Assembly: GCA_037349315.1 (NCBI GenBank)
Contig: JBAIAC010000264.1
Location: 372,001-436,000 of the forward strand
Source of the DNA: Chelydra serpentina
Lineage: Eukaryota; Chordata; Testudines; Chelydridae
DNA length: 64,000 nucleotides
Direction: 5' to 3'
The notes beneath the pieces were generated by a model. That model saw only the letters and a program-made list of their open reading frames with translations. It did no database searches and was not told the DNA's origin. The position numbers and the translations under genes were made by a program. This document shows, piece by piece, positions 27,245 to 46,440 of this stretch. How positions within the stretch are numbered: position 1 is the stretch's first letter; every line of letters starts with the position of its first letter.

Positions 27245-28370
27245 GAGCTGGGCAGACTCTGGTAGAGTTTGGTTTGGGCTGGGTAGGATTTTGAATGGGT
27301 AGAATTTAAGCCAGGTTGAGGTTGTGTTGGGTAGAACTGGGTATGGTTTGAATTCGGTGGATGTGGGTAGGGATGAGTCTGGGTAGAATTTAGTAGGATG
27401 GGGGAATGTCGGATAGGACTGGATAGGACAGTAATTAAATTAAGTAGAGATTGTGGGTAGACTTGGAGTTGGGGAGAGTTGTGCAGGACAGGGGTTAAGT
27501 TTGAAAGAGTTGAGTTAGGATTGTGTTGGGTGGGGTTTGAGGAAGGGTTGGGTACAGCTGTTTTGGGTATTGTTTGAGCTTGAGCTAGCATTAGGTTGGG
27601 CTGTGTTGGGTTGGGGTAGGATTGGTAGAGTTGTGTTGAGTGGGGTTTGAGTTTGGATAGGTTTGGAAAGGGTTTCATAGAGTGGGGTTTGAATTTGGGG
27701 TAGAGTTGGTAGGGTTGTGTTGGGGGGGAGTGCTTGAGTTTGAGATAGGGTTGTTTAGGGTGGGTTTTGAGTTTGGGATAGAGTTGGAACAGTTGTGTTG
27801 GCCGTAGTTTGAGTTACGATAGGATTGGTAGGGTTGTGTTAGGGGATGGAGGGGTTGAGTTTGGGGAAGGGTTGGGCATGGTTGTGTTGTGTGGGATTTG
27901 AGTTTGGGGTAGAGTTGGTAGGGTTGTGTTGGCCAGGGGTTGTTTGGGGTGGGTTTTGGTAGGGTTGGGAGCAGGGGTTGAGATTGAGGTAGAGGTAGTA
28001 GGGTTGTGTTGGGTGGGATTTGAGTTTACACAGCTCATACAAATATCAGGTTTGAGTTTTGGGTGGGGTTGATAGGTTTGTGTTGCGGGGGGAGGTGTTG
28101 CATTTGAGATAGGGTTGTTTAGGGTGGGTTTTGAGTTTGGGATAGAGCTAGAACTGTTGTGTTGGCCATAGTTTGAGTTACGATAGCATTGGTAGGGTTG
28201 TGTTAGGGGATGGAGGGGTTGAGTTTGGGGAAGGGTGGGGCAGGGTTGTGTTGGTCGGGGTTTGTTTGGGGTGGGTTTGGGTAGGGTTGGGAGCAGGGGC
28301 TGAGATTGAGGTAGAGGTGGTATGATTGTGTTGGGTGCAGTTTGAGTTTGTGGTATATTTGAATCAGTTG
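27245..28370. repeat. G/T-rich minisatellite, unit 2
   Basis: Same repeat family and position as 8030-8890, about 270 bases longer. It includes a duplicated block around 27830-28240 (AGGGGATGGAGGGGTTGAG occurs twice). Confidence 0.85.
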
Positions 28371-28979
28371 TGTTGATGAGGGTTTAAGATGAAGGAACCT
28401 CAATAACCATGTGTAATAAAGGACCTTGGTCAAGCTAGTAGGAACTTTGCTAAGCTGGTCTCACCATTACCTCACCCCTCTGGGATGATCTCATGTCTGC
28501 CTCAACACCCCGTCTCCTGAGCTGGGCTAGGTTGGTAGGGGATCACTTCACACTTAGATACTTAGCCCTGGAAAGTATCTCACCATTCCCTCCCAGTAGT
28601 GGCCTCCTGGAACCAAGGAACCTCCAGGTTAGCAGGATAATTCCCCGATAAGGTAATTTCCCAAAACCAGGCCTCTCCCACGCAGCATTGTTGTGCGGTT
28701 GTATCCAGGACACAACTCGTACAAGTCATTCTTTCACCTCTACTGCAAGAAAATGTTTATTAGCACACTTTTATAAGACAAAAACTATCACTTTGAGACT
28801 ATCTGAAGAACACCCCTCCCGCTCCATTTAACACTTTTGCTATGTCCAGGAATTCTTTTCCTATCATGAAATAATATAACTACATGACAGGAATATTAGG
28901 TGGTTTTATATTGGATGACTATAAGAAAACACCTTAAATAAAAATTAGCTATTTTTTTTCAAATTTAACTTGACAGGAA

Positions 28980-30080
28980 GTTAAAGAAGTATGGGCTGGA
29001 TGAATGGACTATAAGGTGGATAGTAAGCTGGCTAGATCATTGGGCTCAACGGGTAGTGATCAATGGCTCCATGCCTTATTGGGGGGGATGTGTATCAAGC
29101 GGAGTGCCCCAAGGGTCGGTTCTGGGGCTGGTTTTGTTCGATATCTTCATGAATGATCTGGAGGGTGGTGTGGACTGAACCCTCAGCAGGTTTGTAGATG
29201 ATACTAAACTGGGAGGAGTGGTTGATACGCTGGAGGGTAGGGACAGGATACAGAGAGACCTAGACAAATTAGAGGATTGGGCGAAAAGAAATCTGATGAG
29301 GTTGAACAAGGACAAGTGCAGAGTCCTGCACTTAGGACAGAAGAACCCCATGCACTGCTACCGACTAGGGACTGAGCGGCTAGGCAGCAGTTCTGCAGAA
29401 AAGGACCTAGGGGTTACAGTGGACGAGAAGCTGGATATGAGTCAACAGTGTGCCCTTGTTGCCAAGAAGGCTAACGGCATTTTGGGCTGTATAAGTAGGA
29501 GTACTGCCAGCAGATCGAGGGACATGATCATTCCCCTCTATTCGGACTGGTGAGGCCTCATTTGGAGTACTGTGTCCAGTTTTGGGCCCCACACTACAAG
29601 AAAGTTGTGGAAAAATTGGAAAGAGTCCAGCGGAGGGCAACAAAAATGATTAGGGGCTGGAGCACATGACCTATGAGGAGAGGCTGAGGGAACTGGGATT
29701 ATTTAGTCTGTAGAAGAGAAGAATGAGGGAGGATTTGATAGCTGCTTTCAACTACCCACCTGAAGGGGAGTTCCAAAGAGGATGAATCTAGGCTGTTATC
29801 AGTGGTAGCAGATGACAGAACAAGGAATAATGGTCTCAAGTTGCAGTGGGGGAGGTCTAGGTTGGATATTATTAAAAACATTTTCACTAGGAGGGTGGTG
29901 AAGCAGTGGAATGGGTTACCTAGGGAGGTGGTGGAATCTCCTTCCTTAGAGGTTTTTTAAGGTCAGGCTTGACAACGTCCTGGCTGGGACGATTTAGTTG
30001 GAGATTGGTCCTGCTTTGAGTAGGGAGTTGGACTAGATCATCTCCTGAGGTCCCTTCCAACCCTGATTTTCTATGATTAT
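28980..30080 (+). mobile_element. CR1 LINE, 5'-truncated, unit 2
   Basis: The copy begins in the RT palm (KKYGLDEWTIRWIVSWLDH) and runs to the CCCTGATTTTCTATGATT terminus. An open stretch at 29218-29553 holds KNLMRL-like, [17 protein letters not shown] and [13 protein letters not shown] text. A deletion near 29549 shifts the frame compared with units 1 and 3. Confidence 0.9.
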
Positions 30081-30084
30081 ATGA

Positions 30085-32050
30085 AAAGAAAAATCTTGTA
30101 TTTTCTCCTCCCTCCCCCTTCTAACTGTTTTGAAGATAGGCACTTTTCTTTGGCTAACAGTGAAAATAAAGATACTCCTTTAAACAAAAGATGTTTTACT
30201 TCCCTAAAAAAATACACCAACTTGTTTTAGATTTATACAAAATTAGATTTATACAAAACAGTGAATGTTGTATCCCCTGACAAGAAAAGTTTAAAAGAGA
30301 GAAATTATGTAGCAACTGGTTCCCCGCCCCCTCCTTTTTGTTCCTAGAAGACAACAGTGAGAAGGGAGTAGATAAAACTCCCTTCTAACCGTTTTGAAGA
30401 TAAACTCGTTTCTTAATTCTTTGGCTAACAGTGACTATAAAGATACATCTTTGAACAAAAGATGGTCTACTTCTCTCAAAAGACCACTGGCTTGTTTTTT
30501 AACCTTTTGCCCAAAGGAAAAATTCTGTAAAGAAATTATATAACTTTACAACCAGAGTTCCCTCTTCTAATATAAAGATAATGAGCCACAACTCCAGGGT
30601 TAAAAACACCAACCCACAGAAAGACCCCAAGCCATAAAATGATTTAGCTGTAAACTTTGTAAAGTGTGAAAGTCCTATTCCCAGCATTGACAATTTAAGT
30701 TCAAAAGAACCTATGTTAGCAGGTTCTTACAGTGGATGACACTGAGAAAGCAGCTTATACAAAAATCAGCTCCTTATTTCAAATAAAAAAGGAAAACCTT
30801 ATATTTTAAAACAAAGAGATGCCTCTTCTAAGATAAACACCCACCCTGGTTATCTGAAGAAACACAAGCCCTCAGTAAACCATAAAAACCAGCATTGAAT
30901 GAGCTGTAACATATGAAGGTGTCTTTTTTAGGAATAATTTGTAGAAGTTCAGTGACATAAAAATGTTTAAGATACACTAGCCTATCCTTTGAAAAATAAT
31001 GTTTTTAAAGTACCAAAACAACAACTGAGTAGAATATGAAAACTGTCACAATTGAGGGGAGTTTCCATATGTCTTTCAATAAAAAAAAAGTTAGCATGCA
31101 GTGAGGACAATGTGAAGCAGTATATTTTTTTAAAAGCTCTTAACTTTTGCAGCACAAACGCAAGCTTTAAATTAAACAACATAAGCCTAAAAAGATGCTA
31201 AGTTTACTCAATTTCCATGACTAAATAATGACCATCTCTGTGACAGAAAGATCTTAGTCTAACTGACTTACCTGATAAGATCAACCTCCTCCCCCACCCC
31301 AGTAAAATTAGGTTACACGGGAATGTAAATTGTGAAGAACTAAGTTCCTGGGAACAGGAATATTATACAAAACCCTCACGTAAAGAAGGGTTTTACAATA
31401 ATAAAATAAAATTAAAGACATGTTATGGCTTTCTAAATGGTTAGGTGAGTCTTTACAATATAGCGTGTGTTTGTTTTTTAAACTTTTGCGTAAATGAAGT
31501 GCCTACAATATAAAAACCGCTCTACCTGTAAATTGTAAAGATAGCTTTAAAAGTCCAGGGTGTGGTTAAACATCTCCTCCACGTACCCCCCAACACCACA
31601 CACACACACACACACACACACACGCCACAGCCATAGAGAACAGGGCATGGGGATCGGAGAGCTGTCCTGAGGTTGTAGGAGAATATTGATCACTGACTGA
31701 AATCTTTTTTGCCGACAATTTTGTAGGCAGCCGTTCTTTGTGAGTTGTTTTGCTTGAGCACAGGCAAGAGTTTGTGATTCAGAATCCTTTTCCCGCTCTA
31801 CGAGGTATTACCTCCCCCGTCCAATGGCCTATCAGAAATAATATTAACAAAACCACAGAGGGGATACATCCTTGAAGATACGTTGTAATGGTGTCTGCAA
31901 AGCAACAATTACAATTTTGTTTATTAGTATGTTGCCTCGACACCTTAGAGAATTTTTTGTTGTGTTTTTATCAAACACTTTTATGCAAACTGGAACCCTA
32001 GATGCTGTATAGCATTAAATAATATGCACCAGTAGATGAAAGTCCTGCGA
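30085..32050. other. AT-rich noncoding stretch, unit 2
   Basis: Conserved with 10620-12500. No gene was recognised. The internal duplication of about 263 bases is visible here too. A perfect (CA)n run lies at 31597-31623. Confidence 0.6.
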
Positions 32051-32149
32051 CATTGCTGAAAACAGAGTTGCCATGATCACTAAAGTCCTAAAGCAGAGGG
32101 GCTGCAGGAAAATGAAAAGGCACAGGCGAAGCGGAAGATGGTATGGTTT

Positions 32150-33000
32150 AAGAGGAAACAAATTAAAGAAGTATGGGCTGGATGAATGGACTATAAGGTG
32201 GATAAAAAGCTGGCTAGATCATTGGGCTCAATGGGTAGTGATCAATGGCTCAATGTCTAGTTGACAGCTGGTATCAAGCGGAGTGCCCCCGGGGTCAGTC
32301 CTCAGGCCGGTTTTGTTCAACATCTTTATTAATGATCTGGATGATGAGATGAATTGCACCCTCAGTAATGCCAGTCAAAATGGATTCATGGAGAACAGTC
32401 CATGTACAATGACCATTCCATCATTTCTGAGCAACATTAAAAGCCTGGTTCATTAAGGTGACTGTGCTGATGTGATCTATACGTGGATTCCCATAGGGAG
32501 TTTGCCCAAGTACCACAAAACATTCAAATTGAGAAATTTGCTCTCTAAAAACTCAACATGGCTCCAAAACGGGCTAAGTGATCCTCCTCAAAATATGATC
32601 CTCAATGAGGAATCAGCTCAACTGGGGTGTTGCTGGTGGACTCTGCAAAGATCTGTTCTGGGCCTGAGGTTATTCAGTATCTGTATCAATGATCGGTAAG
32701 TTCATGTAAACTTGTTACTGGCAAAGTCTGCAGAGAAAACAAAGACGGGTGGGGTGGAGGACGTCTTCAAGCTAAAGAGCTCCCTGGGTCACCTGGTGAG
32801 TTGGGCTCAAATAGAACTGTACGTGAATCCAACCAAATGCATTGTCAAACATCGAGGGACAAGGGACGTTATTCACGCTGGCAGGATGGGAGCTGTGTCC
32901 TGGAGAAGAGGGACAATGAAAGGGAGCATGGTAGAACCCATTCAACCAGACAGTGCAGGAGTTAAGCAGGCAGATACCATACTTGGGTGCATAAACTAGG
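32150..33000 (+). mobile_element. Two CR1-type RT fragments, unit 2
   Basis: The first (about 32150-32350) carries KKYGLDEWTIRWIKSWLDH. The second (about 32590-33000) carries LQRSVLGLRLFSICINDR and VNPTKCIVKHRGTRDV. Between them lies the empty site for the hammerhead-motif insertion found in unit 1. Confidence 0.72.
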
Positions 33001-33031
33001 GGATATTCAGTAGCAGTAAGGAGGTGGGGTC

Positions 33032-34151
33032 TGTGACGGGTTCGGTCACAGAGATCCCCTTGGGACTGTCACCTGATGTGCTGAAATTACCTCTGAGCCT
33101 GTTTTCCCTGCCAGCTTGGGACTCCAGAACCCTGCCCTATTGATTCAGACACACTAGCCTGCTGCAACCCAGACAAAGAGTCTGGGCCAGGCCCCCAAAG
33201 CTGGAGACTTTAACTAAAAACAGCTCAGCAGGTTACCTATCTCCAGTAGCCAGACACCCAGCTCCCAATTCGATCCAAACCCCAACTACACCCGTTTTAC
33301 TCAGTATAATGCTTATACAAGGTACATTTTTAAATTGTTCACCCTCTATATGCACAGCTGTTTGCTTCCCCAGGTGTTAATCACCTATTCTGGGTTTATT
33401 AATGAACAAACGTGATTTTGTTAAGTATAAAAGTAGGCTTTAAGTGGTTTTAAGTAATAAAAGCCAGAACAAAGTAAGTCACAAAGGAAAATAAAATAAA
33501 ACACACAAGTCTAAGCCTAATCTAGTAAGAAATTGATGAAAGGTAATACCTCACCCTCAGAGATGTTCCAATAAGCTTCTTTCACAGACTAGACTTCCCA
33601 ATCCTTTCCTCTGGTACAGTCTTTGTAGGATCCAGCAGACAACTCCAGTGGTAAGCAGGGGTTTTCTCAGGACTGGCCTCCTTTTGACCTGCTCCACCCC
33701 GATTTATAGCTTTGGCATAAGGCAGGAATCTTTAGTCTCTCTGGGTCCCCACCCCTCCTTCTAAATGGAAAAGTACTAGATTTAAGATGGATTTCATTAT
33801 CTAGTGACATGGTCACATGTCACTATAAGACCCCTAGTCTCCATCCACATGCACTGGCCCACACGTACACAAGAAGGCTTTCAAATCACAAAGGCCCTTT
33901 ACAACTGATTGTTTCTGGAGCACCCTTAATGGCCTCCACTTAATATGTTTACATCAGTGATACATATTTATATCTTCTTCTTCTAACTCCAGATACAGAA
34001 TTAATACGTGCTACCAAATAGGATGAACACACTTAGTAGATTACAAGCTTTCTAATGGCACCATACAAGGGGGTATTTAGCGTAAAGCATATTCCAGTTA
34101 TGTCACATTCACAAGCATTCTTCCATAAAGCATATGGAGTGCAACGTCACA
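33032..34151 (+). mobile_element. Complete solo LTR upstream of gene B
   Basis: It starts TGTGACGGG and ends CGTCACA, a perfect 7-base terminal inverted repeat. A 5-bp target duplication GGGTC lies on each side (33027-33031 and 34152-34156). Its length is 1120 bases and no internal viral sequence is present. It is shared in position with units 1, 3 and 4, so it predates the amplification. Its 3' end lies about 740 bases before the predicted start of gene B. Confidence 0.82.
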
Positions 34152-34780
34152 GGGTCACCTCTGGATTGGGCCCTTGTGGGACCATGCCTGGAGATTTTGT
34201 CCACCTCAGATGTCCACACCGCTAGCAGAAATTTGGCAAATTGGAAAGGGCTACAAGAACAAGCTGGCAGGGAGAGCTGCACGGAGAGTGATCTTCTGAG
34301 GGTATTGGAGGTGAAGAGGGGACTTGGCCCCCTCTGTAGGAAGCTCCATGGGGAAGGAGTTTCTGAGAGCCGGGGGCTCTTCAACCTCTCTGGCCAAAGC
34401 AGGAAAAGACCTGATGGCTGGGAGCTGAAGTCAGAAAAGGTCTGGCTGAGACTAATATGCAACATGGAGCCATGGGATCAACTGACCCGGTGTCGTGGTG
34501 GAGGCAGGAGTCGCTGGGTGGGTTCTGGCTCTGGGGTGTCCACCAGGGGGTCAGGTTGGAAGGTCACAATGGTCCCTCCTGCCTTTGAAATCTCTGGGTC
34601 TGAGTATCTCAGTGCAGAGAACTCAGGGGTGTTTCCCACACCCGTAGCAGGGACGGGGCAGGGTTAACCACATCCTCAGGCAGGCCGGGTGGGCATCAGA
34701 GCAGGGAGGAAACCTCCCAACCTGATGTGGGCACAAATGTGGTTGGAGGTTTCTCCAACTGGCGTCTACACCCCTGGGCC

Positions 34781-34893
34781 AGCTGGCGTGGGAGTTTCCG
34801 GGCAGCAGAGTACACATCCCTGTGGTTACCAGGCCCTTCTGTCCCCTCACTCCTCCTGGTCCATATAAGCCCCGGAGCTCAGTCAGAGGCTCC
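34781..34893 (+). promoter_or_regulatory. Core promoter of gene B
   Basis: TATAAG at 34864-34869, kappaB-like GGGAGTTTCC at 34790-34799 and RUNX-like TGTGGTTA at 34821-34828. Order and spacing match genes A and C. Confidence 0.6.
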
Positions 34894-34919
34894 GTACCCA
34901 TTGCTGGATGTCTCTGACA

Positions 34920-41414
<6,495 letters not shown>

Positions 41415-42043
41415 GCCAAGCCGGGAATCGCTGCACAGGCTGGAGCGGCGCCGCTTCTGTCCTTTGTCTTGGCCCAGATGTAGGCCCTGCTTTGCAGAGG
41501 GGCTGAGCCCCCCAGGCTGAGCCCCACCCCCCACTAACTGCCCCAGTCATCGCTCCGCTCAGGCAGTGCCCAGCCCATGAGCATCAAGGCAGGGAGCCCA
41601 GGGGATTTAGGAGTCAGGTTCAAGGCCAGCACCCTTTGGCTCCCTTGTAATCCCAGCCCTTAGGCTGCCTCCTGGCTAGAGAAACAGCTGGTTTATTTCC
41701 CCTGGGGTGATGGACATGAGCCAAATCTTGGGGCAGACCCGGCGGTTTGTAGCTCTCCCCTCGGGTCAGCCGGTCGAGTGACCATTTATGGGAGATCCTC
41801 ATCATTACCTGACCTGCTAAATTGTGTTAAAACTGCAGCCTGCCCTGTCCTCACTGGGCCTTTCCCAGGGCTTAGTTCCCTCGGGGTGGCCACCGCCTGT
41901 GCCAAACACACCTGTTCCCAGGCCAGCAAGGCCAGCGGGAAGGGAACTCAGCGAAGGCCACTGATCGCCTCCTTCCCACCTCCCCTCCCCTTCCCTGCCG
42001 CGACGCCTGCTACATTTCGCTCCCTGCTTCCTAGCCAGCAATG

Positions 42044-42049
42044 AATAAA
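42044..42049 (+). promoter_or_regulatory. Poly(A) signal AATAAA of gene B
   Basis: The hexamer lies 630 bases after the stop codon, in the same context as in gene A (CCAGCAATGAATAAAAATGA). Confidence 0.65.
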
Positions 42050-42529
42050 AATGAAGTTACAAACAAAAATGATTCAGTGACTGAGCGATGAACTCGAGCC
42101 ATGAAATCCAGAGCAGCTGCTGCATCTGCCATGGCCAGGATGGAATTAGCCCCTATGGTTGAAGGCTGGGCTAGTGCTAATGCACTAGGCTGGCAACCAG
42201 GACACCTGGGTTCAGTGATCTCATGCAGGATGAGGGTCTGGTGGGTGCCAGTGGGGAATTAACCCCCTTAGGGCTGGAGTGGTCCCCGCTGGCTGGGACA
42301 TAGATGCAGAGGGAACTACAAGGAGAAGAACAACCTGAGCAATCAACTATCCAGATTCCAGAGGTTCAACTTCCGGGACAAAAGTGGGAGAGGTTTGAAA
42401 CAGTTCTAGCCACCAAAAAATTGATCTACATTTTCCCATTCCCGTCCATCCACCGATCTATCCGTCCATCCCCATCCATCAATCTATTCACCTACCCTAT
42501 TCGCATCCATCGATCCCTATGTATTCACC

Positions 42530-42665
42530 AAGTATCATAGGGGTAGACGTGTTAGTCTGTATCCACAAAAACAACGAGGAGTCCGGTGGCACCTTAAAGC
42601 CTAACAGATTTACTTGGGCATAAGCTTTCATGGGTAAAAACCCCACTTCTTCAGATGCATGGAGT
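42530..42665 (-). mobile_element. Penelope-type repeat with hammerhead-like core, unit 2
   Basis: Minus-strand CTGAAGA (42654-42648), a GTGGGG/CCCAT-like stem, GAAA (42629-42626) and GCTTATGCCC. It is the paralogue of 23041-23175. Confidence 0.55.
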
Positions 42666-42779
42666 GAAAATTACAGGTACAGGCATAAATATATATTGGC
42701 ACCTGGAGTTAGCCACACTCACTGCTGCAGAAGTCATGGAGTTTGCGGAAAGTCACAGAATCCGTGTCTTCCATGACCT

Positions 42780-43195
42780 CCATGACAGATATGAAGACCT
42801 AACGATAACCCCCAGATCCTTTTTAGCAGTTGTACCACCTAGAGAGTTATTCCTAATTTTGTAGCTGTGCATTTGATTTTTCCTTCCCAAGTGAAGTACT
42901 TTGCACTTGTCTTCAGGGAATTTCATCTTGGTGATTCCAGGCCAATTCTTTAATTTGTCAATTTCATTTTGAAATCTAATGCTGTCCTCCAAAGGGTTTG
43001 CAGCCCCTCCCAGCTTGGTATCATCTGCAAATTTTATAAGTATATTTTCCACGCCTTTATCCAAGTCATTAGTGAAAAGATTGCCCAGTACCAGACCCAG
43101 GACTGACCCCTGCTGGATCCCACTAGAAATGCCCTCCCACTTTAACAGCACACCACTGACAACTACTCTTTGAGTATGGTCCTTCAACCCGTTCT
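42780..43195 (-). mobile_element. CR1-clade RT fragment, retained in unit 2 only
   Basis: The minus-strand translation includes [57 protein letters not shown] and KKDLGVIV, which are clear CR1 RT motifs. The equivalent place in unit 1 (about 23281) jumps from CATGACC to CCCCACCTGATAG. Because this copy is old and decayed, deletion in unit 1 is likelier than a new insertion here. Confidence 0.85.
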
Positions 43196-43249
43196 CCCCC
43201 CACCTGATAGTAAGTTCATGTTGAGAACTTTTCCCTACTTTCTTATGTA

Positions 43250-43780
43250 GCCCTTCTGCCAGGTGGAGTTGGCAGCAACAAGATCCGGGTTCAATATCTA
43301 GTGGGCCCTTGTCAACAATATAACACAAAACGGGTTCAGGCCCCACCTGGTAACCTAGGAGAATTACACAGCACACCCGGGGCGGCTCTCAGAGGCAATA
43401 CTTCTGCACTGGGAAGCACAGAGTCTGAGTGTAGAAAGAAACTATTAATAAAATAATATTCATTACCCGCCGGATCGGTGGGGAGCAATCGATCTATCGG
43501 GGAACGATTTATCGCGTCTGATTTAGACGCTCTTAATTGATCCCCAACCGTGCTACTCATCGACTCCGGTAATCCACCTCAGTGAAAGGCGGAAGCGGAG
43601 TCGACAGGGGAGCGGCAGCGATCGACTCGCTGCCATTCTCACGGCCAGGTAAGTCGATTACGATATGCCGACTTCAGCTACGTTATTCACGTAGCTGAAG
43701 TTGCGTATCGTAGATTGACACCTCCCCCCCCAGTGTAGCCCAGGGCTAAGTGTAGACCAGGCCTGAGAGAAGTCACGCTA
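43250..43780. mobile_element. LTR-like remnant with nested MITE, unit 2
   Basis: Paralogue of 23330-23940. The nested MITE (about 43495-43760) shares the CTTCAGCTACG...CGTAGCTGAAG hairpin. Confidence 0.45.
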
Positions 43781-43984
43781 CCCCGAGTCCTGGCTGGTTT
43801 CATACAGAGCAGTTCCAGAGCATCGGACCTGTGACTCCGTCACAACATACAAATCAACAGGATATTAATGTTCAGTAGATCAAGACTTTTAAAATGATTT
43901 CTCAAAAAGCACACTTTGTACAAACATATCATACTTGTTGACCATGGTTAATATGCTGGTTTCAGGTGCTACTTTGATGTACAG

Positions 43985-44294
43985 CAGGGGTAGGCAACCT
44001 ATGGCATGTGTGCCGATGATGGCACATGAGCTGATTTTCAGTGGCACTCACACTGCCCGGGTCCTGACCACCGGTCCAGGGGGCTCTGCCTTTTCATTTA
44101 ATTTTAAATGAAGCTTCTTAAACATTTTTAAAGCCTTATTTACTTTACATACAACAATAGTTTAGTTCTATGTTAAAGACTTATAGAAGAGACCTTCTAA
44201 AAACGTTAAAATGTATTATTGGCACGCGAAACCTTCAATTAGAGAGAATAAACGAAGACTCGGCACACAACTTCTGAAAGTTAGCCAACCCCTG
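43985..44294. mobile_element. hAT-family MITE, unit 2
   Basis: CAGGGGTAGGC and CCAACCCCTG termini are flanked by ATGTACAG on both sides (43977-43984 and 44295-44302). It is orthologous in position to 24072-24381. Confidence 0.88.
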
Positions 44295-44404
44295 ATGTAC
44301 AGAGCATCGCACGTCCCCGCTTAGTTTACTGCAAGGGTGTTAGTCACTGACTAATGTGAAGGAAGTGGGCGCAAAATCCTTCTCAGGTTTTGACCATACA
44401 ACTC

Positions 44405-44880
44405 CCAACATCCCCGCAACACGCCTTTCTAGATCCTCGGGTCCTACACAGGCCCATCACAACATGTGGTGTACCTCATCCAGTGCAGTAAATGCTCCAA
44501 TAACAATGAGGTGGGAGAAATGAGACAACCACGTCAAATGAGCTCACACAGAAAAATGTTGAAAGACAAAAACACTCTATCTCCCGGGGATGAGCACTTT
44601 TCACTAAATGATCACTCCGTAGCTGACCTCTCAGTCCTCATCCTCAAAAGAAACCTGCACAACACTTGCAAAAGGTGAGCCTGGGAGCTTAAATTCATAA
44701 CTTTGCTAGATACTAAAAAAAATGAAGTGAATAGAAACACTGGATTCATGGCTTATTACAACGATCTGTAACTCACCAAACCCCCTTCCCCACACTGTTT
44801 CCCTCTTTCTCCCTGTATGACCAGAGAGATGTTAACAGGCTACTTCACCTTGAATGGTCCCTTGAAATTGATGTTAACTT
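44405..44880 (+). mobile_element. Penelope-like element remnant, unit 3
   Basis: The open stretch 44466-44678 carries MVYLIQCSKCSNNNEVGEMR and later GDEHFSLNDHSVADLSVLIL, the decayed GIY-YIG-type endonuclease. The terminal-repeat part follows the MITE at 45281-45415, with a decayed hammerhead-like core at 45304-45340. Confidence 0.65.
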
Positions 44881-44929
44881 CTTATGCTATACAGTCTGTT
44901 CCACCTTGCATGGGGCTGTGAAATATGGA

Positions 44930-45280
44930 CAGGACTAGCTCTGGCTTTTTTGCTACCCCAGGCAAAAAAGCTGCCGGCCGCCCCTCTCCCCCAGCCGGGG
45001 CGCTGGTGGGAAGGGCAGCGGCATGCCCCGCTCTCCCCCGACCAGAGGAGCACCGCGGGGAGGGTGGCGGCAAGCCCGCCCGTGGCCCCGTTCTCCGCTG
45101 GCCGGAGGAGCGCTGTGGGGAGGGCGGTAAGGCCCCTGCCCCGGCTGGGGCGCCGGAGGAGAGAGTGGCATGCCCATGGGCCCACTCCCGCAGCCGGGCG
45201 CTGTTGGGGAAGAGCACCGCCCATCGCGGTTTGCCACCCTAGGCATGCGCTTCCTGCGCTGGTGCCTGGAGCCGCCCCTG
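44930..45280. mobile_element. GC-rich MITE, unit 3
   Basis: A 351-base copy nearly identical to 25015-25365, with the same imperfect inverted termini. It is absent from unit 1. Confidence 0.6.
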
Positions 45281-45414
45281 CAAATGAAGGACCTTCCCTG
45301 GACCTGAAGAAGAACTCTGTGTGAGCTCCAGAGCTGGTCTCTCTCACTAAGAGAAATTGATGCAATGGAATATCACCTCCCCCACCTTGTCCCTGAAATA
45401 TCCCATGGCTACAA

Positions 45415-45472
45415 CAAATATATATATACATATATATACACACACACACGAACACAAACACACACACATATA
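45415..45472. repeat. (TA)n(CA)n microsatellite, unit 3
   Basis: Paralogue of the microsatellites at 6300 and 25500. Confidence 0.85.
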
Positions 45473-45959
45473 AAGATGTAAAGTTAAACAATGGCCGAGC
45501 TGTACACCCATTGGGAGAGTAGGGGGCACTTTTGCAACAACTGTTGAATTCCTGTTGGGTCTGTATTTCTATGGAACAGGGAACAGGGTAGCAATTAAAC
45601 CTCTCTCCGGCATTCAGTGGCCATGAGGGGCAGATGTGGGGTGAACGCCAGGTTAGCAGTTACTGTGTCAGATGCAGATAGGAATCCAGACAGACCAACA
45701 TGGAGGCTACTCCATCAAGCATTTTATTGCACCAAAAGGGCCAGGTGCTGGGTGGAAAGAAGAGGTTCACAAGGGCTTTTGCAGGAGTGTCGTGGATTCT
45801 ACGTGAACTAAGCCAAAGTTTCATGCACAGGGCAGAATGACGGTCCAGATCAGGATAAGTAGGAACTAAAAAGGTCACACATGGGAAGAGCCCTACCAAT
45901 TTCATGCCCGTGAAAATAATGTCACAGACTGTGAAATAAGCCCTTCCCAGTGAAATCCA

Positions 45960-46440
45960 ATGTTTCCTTTCTCCTAGGAGTCATTACTTAAAACCACCTA
46001 AATCCTACTTTTTATACTTAATCAAATCACTTTTGTTTATTAATAAACCCAGTGAAAGTAATTGTTACCGGGGTGGGGGAAACAACTGTGCATCTCTCTC
46101 TTTCAGTGATAAAGAGGGTGGACACTTATGAGTTTACCCTGGATAAGCTTTATACAGAGTAAAAGGGATTTATCTGGGGTTCAGGCTCCCAGAAAGGCTG
46201 CACACTGGGTGCTGGGAAGACCCTGTTAACTGAGAAGCCCCAGGGCTGAGTGAACGTCAGCGTCTGAGGAGCTACTGAGGGGTGTGGCCCAATCTCTGCA
46301 TCTGTGCTGGAGCTGAACTGGAGAGTCTAGCTCAGCAAGACAGAGTTGAGAGGTGCCCATTCTGGCAGGAGGGTTATTCTGGTATCCCAGCACATCAAGG
46401 GATAGTCTCAAGGGAGTCTCTGTGACTGAACCCGTCACGG
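45960..46440 (-). mobile_element. LTR fragment, unit 3
   Basis: Paralogue of 6830-7290 and 26040-26527. A long poly(G) run of about 17 bases follows at 46439-46456. Confidence 0.6.

Larger units (their letters stand above)
25808..28730 (-). pseudogene. Antisense granzyme-like serine protease pseudogene, unit 2
   Basis: The exon 5 equivalent, 27033 down to 26890 on the minus strand, is open for 47 codons and keeps an intact GDSGGPLVC motif and the terminus [14 protein letters not shown]. The expected AG acceptor is CG (27035-27034). The exon 4 remnant at about 28680-28730 retains only the stretch before the old exon end. The part encoding EVDLEV is deleted relative to unit 1. A minus-strand AATAAA lies at 25808-25813. 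The mutated acceptor and deleted exon 4 make it non-functional, although exon 5 itself has no stop. Confidence 0.72.

Noticed and set aside
34134..34667. 177-codon frame upstream of gene B
   Set aside because: It crosses the end of the solo LTR and flanking sequence. The same region is broken by a stop in units 1 and 3, and no domain is visible.
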